A stretch of DNA of 39,660 bases from Nitrospirota bacterium (GTDB taxonomy: Bacteria > Nitrospirota > Thermodesulfovibrionia > Thermodesulfovibrionales > JdFR-88), in assembly GCA_021789735.1 (NCBI GenBank), contig JAJYJB010000014.1:1-39660 (forward strand). The letters are read 5' to 3'. The translations under genes were made by a program, and so were the position numbers. Below are positions 16,840 to 25,998 of the stretch, in pieces; positions within the stretch are counted from its first letter, which is position 1; each line of letters opens with the position of its first letter. Under the pieces are notes generated by a model. That model ran no database searches. It was not told where the DNA came from and saw only the letters and a list, made by a program, of their open reading frames with translations.

Positions 16840-19758
16840 ATGTGCTTGGCTGGTGTAGGCCCGCTTTTTTATTTGTTTATGGCACCTTCCGATGATATAA
16901 AAAATTTCGTCCCCGGCTCCGGGAAGACCGGAGAGCCTTTTCTTAACGAGACGGAAATAAAATACAGGACGCTGTTCGAGCAGTCTCCCTATGGCATCCT
17001 TACCATAGACGTGAAGGGGAGATTCCTCGATTTCAACGAGGCCGCCCACCGCGACCTCGGATACACGAGACAGGAGTTCGCAAAGCTTTCGATCGCCGAT
17101 ATCGACCCCGTAGAGTCAGCCGAAGAGATAGAGGCGCGCTTACAGCAGATATTGAAGGAAGGCCAGGCCGAGTTCGATGTCGTGCACCGCACAAAGCAGG
17201 GTGAAAGACGCCATGTCCACGTCATAATAAAACCGGTCGTCCTGTCGGGCGAGACCGCCTTCCAGGCTATCTGGCGTGACATCACCAGACGCATAAAAGG
17301 GCAGGAAGCGCTGCGCAAAAGCGAGGAGCGGTTCCGTTTGGCCATGATGGGCGCGACAGACGGACTGTGGGACTGGGACATGAAGACGAAGCAGATATAT
17401 TATTCTCCCCGGTGGAAATCGATGCTGGGCTACGCCGACCACGAGCTGGAAAATGAAAGGAGCACATTCGAAAGGCTGCTCCACCCTGACGACAGGGCTT
17501 CGTATAACTTGTTCCTGCAGGATTTCCTGGATGGTTTCGCCGAAAAATTCGAGGTGGAGTTCCGGCTCAGGCACAAGGACGGCAGCTACCGGAATATCCT
17601 TTCCAGGGCCTTTCTTGTGCATGACGGGGACGGATTGCCCGCGCGCCTTGTGGGCACCCATGTGGACGTCACCGAGCGCAGAAGGATAGAAGAGCACCTG
17701 CGCAAGGAGGCGGAGCGGAACCGGGTGCTTCTGGAGCTATACGAGAATGCCGCCCGTCTTACCGAAAACGAGCTCCATGAGAGCGCACTTGCGCATGCGA
17801 TCCGGATCACAGACAGCGAGGTCGGTTTTTTTCACGCCCTTGCAGATGACCAGGACACGATCATCCTGTCGACATGGGACCAGGCGACCCGCAGTGTCTG
17901 CAAGGTCGCGGACCTGAAACATTATCCGGCCGGCAGGGCGGGCAACTGGGTGGACTGTGTCCGCCTGCGGCGCCCGGTTTTATACAACGACTACGAGGCC
18001 TCCCCGAACAGGAAAGGGCTGCCAGAAGGGCACGTCCCGCTGCGGCGGTTCATGAGCATCCCGGTAATGGAAGGGGACAAGGTCCTGTTCATTTTCGGCG
18101 TGGGCAACAAGCCCTGCGACTATGATGAGCGCGACATGGTGCAGCTCCAGATCGTAGCGAACGAGATTTACAAGATCACCACGAAGCGGCGCACGGAGGA
18201 AGCGCTGCGGCGCAGCGAGGAGTTCATAAGGAACATCCTGGACACCGTTGACGAGGGTTTCATCGTCTTGGACCGGGACAGAAGGATACTGGCCGCAAAC
18301 AGGGCCTACAGGGCCTGGACCGATGGGGCCGGCACGGAGCATGCCGGAAAAAATTCCATTGCCGGCAGGCATTGCTATGAGGTTTCCCACAAAAAGGGCG
18401 GGCCTTGTGATGAGGAAGGCGAGGACTGCGCGGTCAAACGTGTTTTTGAAACCGGGGAGCCCCAGGTGTCCATGCACAAGCATGAGGACGCGAGGGGCAA
18501 CATCCTTTATGTCGAGACAAAAGCGTTCCCCATGCGAGACTCCGGAGGCCGTGTGGTATCGGCCATCGAGACCATCCACAATATAACGGAACGGTATCTG
18601 CTTGAGGAGCAGCAGCTTAAATCCCAGAAGCTTGAGGCCATCGGGACGCTGGCCGGGGGCATCGCTCACGATTTCAGAAACCTGCTTCAGGGGGTTTTTG
18701 GGTACATATCCCTGGCAAAAACGAATATCGGCGACAGGGGGAAGGCGATGGCGGACATCGGACAGGCGGAAAAGGCCCTGAACATGTCCATAAACCTCAC
18801 CAGCCAGCTCCTTACGTTCTCAAAAGGCGGAAGGCCGGTAAAAAAAAGAATAGGCATCCTTCCGGTGGTGCAGAGCGCCGTGAAGTTCGCCCTGAGCGGC
18901 TCACGCTCCTTTGACCGGCTGACGTACGACGAAGACCTCTGGCCTGTGGAGGCCGACGAAGGGCAGATCGCGCAGGTGGTCCAGAACATAGTGCTTAACG
19001 CCAGCGAGGCCATGCCCGATGGGGGACCGGTGGACATACGCATAAGGAACGTGAGGGCCAGGTCTGGTCTGCCTGGACAGGAAAAGAGTTCCGGCCGGGC
19101 CGGGGAGGGAAGATCCATCTCCATAGTCATTGAGGACTCCGGGGCGGGAATACCTGGGCAGCATCTTTCGAGGATATTTGACCCTTACTTTACGACCAAG
19201 CAGAAGGGAAGCGGCCTGGGGCTTGCCACCTCCTATTCGATAATAAAAAACCACGGCGGGATGATAGACGTGAGGTCTGAGGAAGGCAGGGGCAGCGCTT
19301 TTTCCATCTGCCTGCCCGCGTGTGAGGACCAGACTGAGAACACCTCAAAGCCGATTGCCGCCGCGCCGTGGCGCAAAGCGAAGGTCCTTGTCATGGATGA
19401 CGAGGAATTGGTCCGGGACGTTGCCGCGCAGATGCTGGAGGCCTTAGGCCATGAGGCCGTATGCACCGAGAACGGAGGGGAAGCCATAGAGAAACTCAGG
19501 GAGGCCGTAAGGAACGGCAAAAAACCATTTGATGCAGCCATCCTGGACCTCACGGTGAAGGGGGGAATGGGGGGAGCCCAGGTTGCGGCCAGGCTTGCGG
19601 AGATAGACCCGCGGATCAAAATAATCGTGTCAAGCGGATATTCGGACAATTCCGTTGTTTCCAATTACCGGGCATACGGGTTTGCGGCATCGCTGGGCAA
19701 GCCTTACACGATAGAGTTGCTGAGGGACACGCTGGGTGGCCTGCTGAACAATCCGTAA
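16840..19758 (+). CDS. Hybrid sensor histidine kinase (PAS-PAS-GAF-PAS-HisKA-HATPase-REC)
   Basis: Cytoplasmic-looking sensor kinase of 972 residues; no clear transmembrane pair is seen. Order: PAS (about 41-150), PAS_3-like (155-285), GAF (300-445), a third PAS (460-590), HisKA with phospho-acceptor H610 in GGIAHDFRNLLQ, HATPase with NASEAMPDGG, EDSGAGIP and GSGLGLATS (705-825), and a C-terminal receiver (850-965) with D903. The third PAS carries CYEVSHKKGGPCDEEGEDC, a Cys/His cluster that may bind a metal. The usual HDFNN reads HDFRN. The start is uncertain; ATG 16879 is possible because TATTAT overlaps the first ATG. Its signal and partner are unknown. Confidence 0.9.
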   Translation: MCLAGVGPLFYLFMAPSDDIKNFVPGSGKTGEPFLNETEIKYRTLFEQSPYGILTIDVKGRFLDFNEAAHRDLGYTRQEFAKLSIADIDPVESAEEIEARLQQILKEGQAEFDVVHRTKQGERRHVHVIIKPVVLSGETAFQAIWRDITRRIKGQEALRKSEERFRLAMMGATDGLWDWDMKTKQIYYSPRWKSMLGYADHELENERSTFERLLHPDDRASYNLFLQDFLDGFAEKFEVEFRLRHKDGSYRNILSRAFLVHDGDGLPARLVGTHVDVTERRRIEEHLRKEAERNRVLLELYENAARLTENELHESALAHAIRITDSEVGFFHALADDQDTIILSTWDQATRSVCKVADLKHYPAGRAGNWVDCVRLRRPVLYNDYEASPNRKGLPEGHVPLRRFMSIPVMEGDKVLFIFGVGNKPCDYDERDMVQLQIVANEIYKITTKRRTEEALRRSEEFIRNILDTVDEGFIVLDRDRRILAANRAYRAWTDGAGTEHAGKNSIAGRHCYEVSHKKGGPCDEEGEDCAVKRVFETGEPQVSMHKHEDARGNILYVETKAFPMRDSGGRVVSAIETIHNITERYLLEEQQLKSQKLEAIGTLAGGIAHDFRNLLQGVFGYISLAKTNIGDRGKAMADIGQAEKALNMSINLTSQLLTFSKGGRPVKKRIGILPVVQSAVKFALSGSRSFDRLTYDEDLWPVEADEGQIAQVVQNIVLNASEAMPDGGPVDIRIRNVRARSGLPGQEKSSGRAGEGRSISIVIEDSGAGIPGQHLSRIFDPYFTTKQKGSGLGLATSYSIIKNHGGMIDVRSEEGRGSAFSICLPACEDQTENTSKPIAAAPWRKAKVLVMDDEELVRDVAAQMLEALGHEAVCTENGGEAIEKLREAVRNGKKPFDAAILDLTVKGGMGGAQVAARLAEIDPRIKIIVSSGYSDNSVVSNYRAYGFAASLGKPYTIELLRDTLGGLLNNP

Positions 19759-19780
19759 GTAAAATAAAATAAAAAAGCCC

Positions 19781-21892
19781 TTATCCCGTTTTTCTTTTTC
19801 CTGGCGTCCCGGCCCGCCGGCGTGCGTTTTTTTGTGTTTTAAGGGTGCCTTTTGCAGCGCCTGTCTTTGCCTTGGCCGGCGGCTTCTCCTTGTACCCGAC
19901 CTCAAGCATCATCTGCCGCATTTTTCTGATCTTGTCCCTCAGGGCCGCGGCCTTTTCGAACTCAAGCTTCGCCGCCGCCGCCTTCATCTCCTTTTCCATG
20001 CCGGCAAGGTCCCTTTCGCTCAAGGCCCCGTATTCGACCTCCGGCTCCTCCCGGACCGTAAAATAATCCCGCTCGTATATGCTGCTCAGGATATCTTTTA
20101 TCTTGGATTTGACCGTCTGCGGCGTTATGCCGTTTGCCCTGTTGTAATCCTCCTGGATGCGCCGCCTCCTTTCGGTCTCGTCAATGGCCTTTTGCATTGA
20201 GGCGGTAACGCGGTCCGCATACAGGACCACCTCCCCGTTGAGGTTCCTGGCCGCCCTGCCGGCCGTCTGGATGAGCGAGCGTTCCGAGCGCAGAAACCCC
20301 TCTTTGTCGGCGTCCATTATCGCAACCAGCGAGACCTCCGGCAGGTCAAGCCCCTCCCTTAGGAGGTTCACGCCAATGAGCACATCGAATATGCCCATGC
20401 GCAGGTCCCTTAATATCTCGATGCGCTCCAGGGTGTCTATGTCCGAGTGCAGATAGCGGGCCTTGATGCCAAGCTGCGTGTAATGGTCTGTCAGGTCTTC
20501 GGCCATTTTCTTTGTGAGCGTGGTCACGAGGGTGCGCTCTCCGCTTCTGCTTCTCCGCCTGATCTCTCCAAGAAGGTCGTCTACCTGGCCCGATGCCGGC
20601 CTTACGATGATCTTTGGGTCCAGAAGGCCGGTGGGCCGCACGATCTGCTCCACCACCGCCCTGCCGGACATCCTGAGCTCGTAGTCCGCCGGGGTGGCCG
20701 AGACGTAAATGGTCTGTTTCTGCCGGTGTTCGAACTCTCCGAAGGTCAGGGGACGGTTGTCCAGCGCGGAGGGCAGCCTGAAGCCAAAATCCACCAGGGT
20801 CTGCTTCCTTGACCGGTCGCCCTCGTACATCCCGCCTATCTGGGGAACGGTGGCATGGGACTCGTCCAGGACCATTATGTAATCGTCCGGGAAATAATCA
20901 AGCAGCGTGTAGGGCGGCTCTCCGGGAAGCCTGCCGCTTAGATGTCTGGAATAGTTCTCTATGCCGTGGCAGTAGCCGAACTCCTTGAGCATCTCCAGGT
21001 CGAAAAGCGTCCTCTGCTCGATCCTCTGCGCCTCTATCTTCCTGCCCATCCTGTTGAAAAATTGTATGCGCTCGCGTAGCTCGTCCTCTATGGCGGCAAG
21101 GGCCGGGAGCAGTCTCTCCCTGGGAGTTATCCAGTGGCTGTTTGGGAATAGGGGGAACTTTGAGAACCTGCGGAGCTTGTTGCCTGTCAGGGGATCGAAC
21201 TCCCAGAGGGCGTCTATGTCGTCCCCGAAGAACTCGACCCTCAGCGCCTTGTCCGAAGAAAAGGACGGAAAGACTTCCACTATGTCGCCCCTTACCCTGA
21301 AGCTGCCCCTTGTGAACTCAAGCTCGGCGCGCGCGTACTGCATCTCAACGAGCCTTTTAAGGACGGCGTTGCGCTCCGTGTGCATGCCTTCCTCAAGGAC
21401 AAGGTGCATGGCCATGTAGTCCTCAGGGGAGCCTATGCCGTATATGCAGGACACGGAGGCCACAACGATGGCGTCCTTCCTCATAAGGACCGCCCTGGTC
21501 GCCGAATGCCTCAGCCTGTCGATGTCATCGTTTATCGCGGAGTCTTTTTCTATGTAGGTGTCCGAGGCCGGCAGATAGGCTTCCGGCTGGTAATAGTCGT
21601 AGTAGCTGACGAAGTATTCCACGCTGTTTTCCGGGAATATCTCCTTCAGCTCCCCGTAGAGCTGGGCTGCAAGGGTTTTGTTATGGGCCATTACCAGACA
21701 GGGCCGGCCGTAGTTGGCCACCACATTTGCTATGGTGAAGGTCTTTCCGGAGCCCGTCACCCCCAGAAGCACCTGGTGCCGCCTGCCTTCGCGCAGACCC
21801 CTGGTGAGCTGCTCGATGGCTTTTGGCTGGTCGCCCCTGGGGGTGAATCCGGAAACGATCTTGAAACCGTCTTTCCCGCCCGTGGATAACAT
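19781..21892 (-). CDS. uvrB: Excinuclease ABC subunit B
   Basis: DNA-damage-verifying helicase-like subunit of nucleotide excision repair, 703 residues. Walker A is GVTGSGKT at 44-51, the beta-hairpin region reads [13 protein letters not shown], the DEAD-like box is DESH near residue 335, and helicase motifs such as [10 protein letters not shown] and QTAGRAARN are intact. A UVR domain lies near residues 625-660, followed by about 40 basic residues rich in lysine, beyond the usual end. No Shine-Dalgarno precedes the ATG; TAAAAT ends seven bases upstream. It is convergent with the kinase gene. Confidence 0.98.
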   Translation of the reverse strand: MLSTGGKDGFKIVSGFTPRGDQPKAIEQLTRGLREGRRHQVLLGVTGSGKTFTIANVVANYGRPCLVMAHNKTLAAQLYGELKEIFPENSVEYFVSYYDYYQPEAYLPASDTYIEKDSAINDDIDRLRHSATRAVLMRKDAIVVASVSCIYGIGSPEDYMAMHLVLEEGMHTERNAVLKRLVEMQYARAELEFTRGSFRVRGDIVEVFPSFSSDKALRVEFFGDDIDALWEFDPLTGNKLRRFSKFPLFPNSHWITPRERLLPALAAIEDELRERIQFFNRMGRKIEAQRIEQRTLFDLEMLKEFGYCHGIENYSRHLSGRLPGEPPYTLLDYFPDDYIMVLDESHATVPQIGGMYEGDRSRKQTLVDFGFRLPSALDNRPLTFGEFEHRQKQTIYVSATPADYELRMSGRAVVEQIVRPTGLLDPKIIVRPASGQVDDLLGEIRRRSRSGERTLVTTLTKKMAEDLTDHYTQLGIKARYLHSDIDTLERIEILRDLRMGIFDVLIGVNLLREGLDLPEVSLVAIMDADKEGFLRSERSLIQTAGRAARNLNGEVVLYADRVTASMQKAIDETERRRRIQEDYNRANGITPQTVKSKIKDILSSIYERDYFTVREEPEVEYGALSERDLAGMEKEMKAAAAKLEFEKAAALRDKIRKMRQMMLEVGYKEKPPAKAKTGAAKGTLKTQKNARRRAGTPGKRKTG

Positions 21893-21899
21893 CTCTTCT

Positions 21900-21905
21900 A
21901 TTTTA
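21900..21905 (-). promoter_or_regulatory. Possible -10 box of uvrB
   Basis: TAAAAT on the - strand, seven bases before the uvrB ATG, implies a leaderless or near-leaderless message. No -35 match was found, so the call is weak by itself. Confidence 0.3.
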
Positions 21906-21978
21906 TCAGGAAAGTGCTTTTTGCTTTTTTACTGCTGCTTGATGCAGGCATTTGACCGGCGGCCGGTGAGGGGCTGAA

Positions 21979-22004
21979 GCCGCCCGGATTTTTTCCCGGG
22001 CGGC
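21979..22004. terminator. GC-rich hairpin between moaC and uvrB
   Basis: GCCGCCCGG pairs perfectly with CCGGGCGGC across an eight-base T-rich loop, downstream of moaC on the - strand. It lacks a T-run on its 3' side in either direction, so it may need Rho or serve to protect the tol-moaC mRNA end. Confidence 0.45.
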
Positions 22005-22027
22005 CGGGATTCAAAAAAATAAAAAAA

Positions 22028-22471
22028 TTATCTTTTCCCCGTCCTTCTGAATACCCCGCTTTTGCCGCCGCTTTTGTGTGTGAGCAAAACGTCCCGTATC
22101 ACCGCTCCCTTGTCTACCGCCTTGCACATGTCATAAACGGTAAGTGCGGCAACGGAGGCGGCCACGAGCGCCTCCATCTCTACCCCGGTCCTGTCCGTGG
22201 TCTTTACGGAGGACTCTATCTCCACCGAATTTTTCTCTTCGTCCAGCCAGATGTCCACGGCGGCCTGCGAGATCGCCAGAGGGTGGCACAGGGGTATGAG
22301 CTCCGGGGTTTTTTTCGCGGCCATTATGCCCGCGATGCGGGCGGCCGCCTGCACGTCCCCCTTGGGCATTCCACCCTCTCTTATAAGGCGGATGCTCTCT
22401 TTGCTCAAAAGGACGGAGGCGCGCGCAACGGCAAGCCTGGCAGTGGCGGGCTTGCCGCTTATGTCCACCAT
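22028..22471 (-). CDS. moaC: Cyclic pyranopterin monophosphate synthase MoaC
   Basis: Second enzyme of molybdenum cofactor synthesis, giving cyclic pyranopterin monophosphate. The conserved MoaC text is present: KGDVQAAARIAGIMAAKKT, LIPLCHPL, GVEMEALVAASVAALTVYDM and HKSGGKSG. The listed start is the only canonical one. However, the frame upstream of it encodes LTHLDAKGRAR, the conserved MoaC N-terminus, and remains open to a stop near 22578 with no ATG, GTG or TTG. An AUA at 22526-22528 overlaps the cpoB stop and may be the real start. The gene is last in the tol transcript. Confidence 0.93.
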   Translation of the reverse strand: MVDISGKPATARLAVARASVLLSKESIRLIREGGMPKGDVQAAARIAGIMAAKKTPELIPLCHPLAISQAAVDIWLDEEKNSVEIESSVKTTDRTGVEMEALVAASVAALTVYDMCKAVDKGAVIRDVLLTHKSGGKSGVFRRTGKR

Positions 22472-22524
22472 CCGGGCCCTGCCCTTTGCGTCCAGATGGG
22501 TGAGCGCCTTTTCCTTTTTAGCCT

Positions 22525-23451
22525 TTATCCCCGCCTTGATCTCTTCACCTTCTTGATCAGCGCCCTGGCGGTCTTTGCCTCATGGCTTTTGGGATATTTT
22601 TCCATTACCTGCCTGAAAAGGGCGGCCGCCACTTTGGGGTCGTGCGTCTTCAGGAAGGAGATGCCCTGGTGCAGCAGGGCGTTGGGCACTTTTATGCTTC
22701 TAGGATAATGTTTTATGACCTTTTCGTAGGCCAGGATGGCCTGGTCGTATTCCTTTTGGGTGAAGTAGCTCTCCGCTATCCAGAACTGCGCGTTTCCCGC
22801 AAGAGGGTCATCCGGGAACTTGGCAAGGAAGGCCTTGAAGGCTTTTCTGGCGCTGCCGTATTTCTTTTTCTGATAGATGGAGTACGCTTTGTCATATGCG
22901 GACTGCGGCGTCTCGGCCGCCGCCTGCTCCTGCTGTTTTGCCTGGGCCGTCTGCGCGGCCAGCTGATTGGCCTGCGCCTGGAATTCGGTTTCAAGATTAG
23001 TGATCCGGCTGCCCAGCGAATCCAGCACGGTTTGCTGCTGCGCCAGCTGCTTGGCAAGTCCTGCCGTCTCTGAGGACTGGTCGGCAAAAAACTTTTTGTC
23101 CAGATGGTTTTGTTCCTGAAGCTTGCCCCTGAGGCTGTCCACGTCTCTCTGCATGGTTGACAGCTGGTCCACCACTCCGGCCTGCGAGGACCTTATAGTG
23201 TGCAGCTCGGTTGCATTTTTGGAGGAAAATTTTCTCTGGGACGCCTCCACGCTGTTGTTCATTTTGTCGACCTGGGTCTGAAGCGAATAGGTCTGGTTCT
23301 GCAGCTCGTTTATGTCCGCCTGCATCTGGGCCTCGTTGTTCGCGCAGCCCGCGGTCAGCGCGGCGGCGGCGCAGAGCAGGGCCAGCGCGGGCAGGTATTT
23401 TCCAATGAAACGGGCCGCTTTCTTCTTTTCTTTTTTTTCTTCTCTCCCCAT
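22525..23451 (-). CDS. cpoB: Cell division coordinator CpoB/YbgF-like lipoprotein with TPR repeats
   Basis: Tol-associated periplasmic protein, 308 residues. An N-terminal signal with a long basic n-region ends in the lipobox LTAGC, so lipid anchoring is predicted, unlike E. coli CpoB, which is soluble. A coiled coil rich in Gln and Asn (about residues 40-160) precedes a C-terminal TPR domain (YDKAYSIYQKKKYGSARKAF and repeats). GGAAGGAGG directly upstream selects the ATG at 23451 over a TTG at 23466. It follows tolB; pal, often found here, is missing. The stop overlaps the proposed moaC start. Confidence 0.85.
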   Translation of the reverse strand: MGREEKKEKKKAARFIGKYLPALALLCAAAALTAGCANNEAQMQADINELQNQTYSLQTQVDKMNNSVEASQRKFSSKNATELHTIRSSQAGVVDQLSTMQRDVDSLRGKLQEQNHLDKKFFADQSSETAGLAKQLAQQQTVLDSLGSRITNLETEFQAQANQLAAQTAQAKQQEQAAAETPQSAYDKAYSIYQKKKYGSARKAFKAFLAKFPDDPLAGNAQFWIAESYFTQKEYDQAILAYEKVIKHYPRSIKVPNALLHQGISFLKTHDPKVAAALFRQVMEKYPKSHEAKTARALIKKVKRSRRG

Positions 23452-23497
23452 TATGCCTCCTTCCAAAAATGAAAAATAAAAATCAGGTTTTTTTATT

Positions 23498-24817
23498 TTA
23501 CTGATAGCTCCATCTTGGGCCGTAAGCGATCATGCCGCGCGGGCTCAACCGTTTCTGGTCCTGGCCGTTTGCCTGCATGACGTAAATGGCCTTGTGTCCG
23601 TCCCTGTTTGAGGTGAAAGCGATCATGCCGCCGTCAGGCGAGAAGCAGGGCTCTCCGTTGGAGCCCCGGTCCGTAAGGAGCATCTGGTCCGAACCGTCGG
23701 TCTTGACGGTAAATATCTGGCTTATCCCGTTGTACCTTCCCACGAATACAATCCTTTTCCCGTCAGGCGACCACGCCGGGGAGGTATCGTAATCGCCCGA
23801 GAATGTGACCCTCGAGATATTATAGCCATCGGAATCCATGATGTAAATCTGAGGGGTGCCGCTCCTGTCAGAGACGAAAGCTATCTTTTTTCCGTCCGGA
23901 GAGAAGACGGGGGACACGTCGATCCCCAGTGAATGCGTCAGCCTTACGATCTTTCCGCTGGCCAGCTTCTCATATATGTTCGGGCTGCCTTTGAAAGAAG
24001 AGGAGAAGACCACGTCCCCGCTGGCGTCGATGTCTCCCGCAAGGTTCGTGCCCGGGGCCCTGAAAACAACGCTTTCCCTTGCCCGGGCGAGATCGATCTT
24101 GTATATGCCCCAGGCCCTGCCGCGCTGGGCCGTATAGATAAGAGACTTCCCGTCCCTGGACCATCTGGGAGGCAGAAGTATGCCTTCATCGAGCCCCAGG
24201 AAGCGAGCGCGCCTTGCGTCCCAATCGGAAACCGCGATGTCCTTTTTCCCCCTCCTCACGGTGACAAAGGCGAGCCTGCTTGTGAACGGGCCTTTCAGGC
24301 CCGTAAGCGCCTTGTAAACGTCTTCCGAGATGGAATGCGCAAGCGGCCTCAGAAGCTCCTCCGGCGCGCTGTAGGTCTTGCTTAGCACCGGATCGCCGGA
24401 GCTGACGTCATACAGGGTCGAGGAGACCTGCAGTTCGCCCTCGGGCGTGAAGCTGACCGTCCCTTTGAGCACGAAGGAAACCCCGGCCGGCAGCCAGTCC
24501 GTGCGGTTGAAGGGCTGGTAGGGGGCCTCGGTGAAGCCCTTCGGGTCGAGGAACAGGAAAAGGCCGGTGTAGCCCAGATCCTTTTGGACCACCTTCGATA
24601 TCTGGGCCCCCCCAAGGCCAGCAAGCGGGCTGATCGCGATGGGCACCTTTCTGTTTGGGTTGTTGATGTCCAAATATATCTTTGCCCGCGCCTGCCCGGC
24701 GAACGAGAGGGATAGAAATGCAAAAAGCGCGATGGCTACCGCATGGGCCATGGGGGAAAAGCTTTTTTTCTCTTTGTCACTGTTTTCCGGTCTTTGTTTC
24801 TTTTCTTTTTCTTTCAT
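23498..24817 (-). CDS. tolB: Tol-Pal system protein TolB
   Basis: Periplasmic beta-propeller that links the Tol inner-membrane motor to peptidoglycan-associated partners; 439 residues. After a charged 22-residue start comes a signal peptide (AIALFAFLSLSFAGQARA), then the TolB N-terminal domain (AISPLAGLGG, LGYTGLFLFL), then repeated WSPDGK/FSPDGK blades from about residue 205. M23 is an alternative start and would give a more usual signal peptide; neither ATG has a Shine-Dalgarno. It lies between tolA and cpoB. Confidence 0.93.
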   Translation of the reverse strand: MKEKEKKQRPENSDKEKKSFSPMAHAVAIALFAFLSLSFAGQARAKIYLDINNPNRKVPIAISPLAGLGGAQISKVVQKDLGYTGLFLFLDPKGFTEAPYQPFNRTDWLPAGVSFVLKGTVSFTPEGELQVSSTLYDVSSGDPVLSKTYSAPEELLRPLAHSISEDVYKALTGLKGPFTSRLAFVTVRRGKKDIAVSDWDARRARFLGLDEGILLPPRWSRDGKSLIYTAQRGRAWGIYKIDLARARESVVFRAPGTNLAGDIDASGDVVFSSSFKGSPNIYEKLASGKIVRLTHSLGIDVSPVFSPDGKKIAFVSDRSGTPQIYIMDSDGYNISRVTFSGDYDTSPAWSPDGKRIVFVGRYNGISQIFTVKTDGSDQMLLTDRGSNGEPCFSPDGGMIAFTSNRDGHKAIYVMQANGQDQKRLSPRGMIAYGPRWSYQ

Positions 24818-24866
24818 GGTTTTTTTATTTGAATTACAGGAAAAGTAAAATTGCCTCCTTGCCTTT

Positions 24867-25574
24867 TTAGTCTGGGTTGAAGATGACCCCTATCTCAAGG
24901 GGATATGGCGGCGGGGGCACCTTGCCCGCCCTTTGGATTGCTCTCACCGCGGAGCTGTCCAGGAGACTGTTTCCGGAATGCTTCTCAAAACCCTTGTAGA
25001 CTATGGTACCGTCGGCCAGCACGTCTATGGTGACAATGGCCTGTATGCCGTGGGTCCTCTGGTCAGGGAAATACCAGTTGGACCAGATGCGCTGAACCAG
25101 CAGGCTTTCATATGCCTGAAGCGGAGTGCTGGAGCCGTTGCCCGAGGTTGCCCCTCCGCCGGAGGCGGGCTTTTTGTCTTTTTTGGTTATGGTCAGCTTT
25201 TGGCTCAATTTTCTGACCCTGCTTTTGACCTGCGCCAGGCCACGGCTTATATCTACCTGCTGCTGTATTTTTGCTAGTTCCTGGCTTATGAGGTTGTTTT
25301 CACGCGAGGGCCGCACGGCCTTTTTCTCCGGTTCCATGGCCATCGCCGATCTCTTTTCACTGGCCGGGACAGGGGCTTTGGAAGGCCGCACCAATGGTTT
25401 TTCGGGGGCAGCGCTGTTTGCCTCCTTCTTTTTAAACCGGCCGGTGTATGGCGATACCAGGGACACCTGGAACGGTTTTGGAATGATAAAGGGTTTTTTG
25501 AGCGTTATGGTAAGGGCGGCCAGGATGACCGCGTGGAACAGCACCGAAAGGAAGAGCGTTTTTTCAAAAGTCAT
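24867..25574 (-). CDS. tolA: TolA/TonB-family energy-transducing protein
   Basis: Inner-membrane protein that couples the TolQR motor to the outer membrane, 235 residues. One N-terminal span (LFLSVLFHAVILAAL) is followed by a Lys/Pro/Glu-rich linker with coiled-coil character (about 45-130), then a TonB-type C-terminal domain: YESLLVQRIWSNWYFPD, VTIDVLADG, and LLDSSAVRAIQRAGKVPPPP. Position after tolR argues for TolA rather than TonB. It is shorter than E. coli TolA (421). Confidence 0.88.
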   Translation of the reverse strand: MTFEKTLFLSVLFHAVILAALTITLKKPFIIPKPFQVSLVSPYTGRFKKKEANSAAPEKPLVRPSKAPVPASEKRSAMAMEPEKKAVRPSRENNLISQELAKIQQQVDISRGLAQVKSRVRKLSQKLTITKKDKKPASGGGATSGNGSSTPLQAYESLLVQRIWSNWYFPDQRTHGIQAIVTIDVLADGTIVYKGFEKHSGNSLLDSSAVRAIQRAGKVPPPPYPLEIGVIFNPD

Positions 25575-25593
25575 CCAGGCTTTTTTAGTTTGC

Positions 25594-25998
25594 CTATTGT
25601 CTGTTGTTCGGGGGCAAGGTGACGATGCCCAGTTTCTGGATGCCGGCAGCCTTTATTTCGCCCATCACCTGGGCGACCCTTCCGTAAGAGACGTCCTTGT
25701 CGGCCTCCAGGTACACGTCCGGATTAACCTTGCTCAGCATGCTGAGCCTGGCCTCCATCTGCTGGGTGGAGAGCCTGGCGCCCTTCATGTAGAGGCTCCC
25801 GTTCCTCTTTATGTTTATCGTTATGGGGCCCTCATCGGGCAGGGACCTGCCCTTGGCCTGAGGGAGGTTGACGTCCACCCCCTGCTTCATGAGCGGTGCG
25901 GTCACCATGAAGATGACCAGCAGCACCAGCATTACGTCCACAAGAGGCGTTACGTTTATCTCCGAAAGGCTGCCGCGGCCCGGCTTTTCACTTGTCAC
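25594..25998 (-). CDS. tolR: Biopolymer transport protein TolR/ExbD family
   Basis: Proton-channel subunit of the Tol motor, 134 residues. The single transmembrane helix contains the functional aspartate in INVTPLVDVMLVLLVIFMV, and the periplasmic part includes PDVYLEADKDVSYGRVAQVM. It starts with GTG and overlaps the end of tolQ by 11 bases. Gene order tolQ-tolR-tolA supports TolR over ExbD. Confidence 0.93.
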   Translation of the reverse strand: MTSEKPGRGSLSEINVTPLVDVMLVLLVIFMVTAPLMKQGVDVNLPQAKGRSLPDEGPITINIKRNGSLYMKGARLSTQQMEARLSMLSKVNPDVYLEADKDVSYGRVAQVMGEIKAAGIQKLGIVTLPPNNRQ

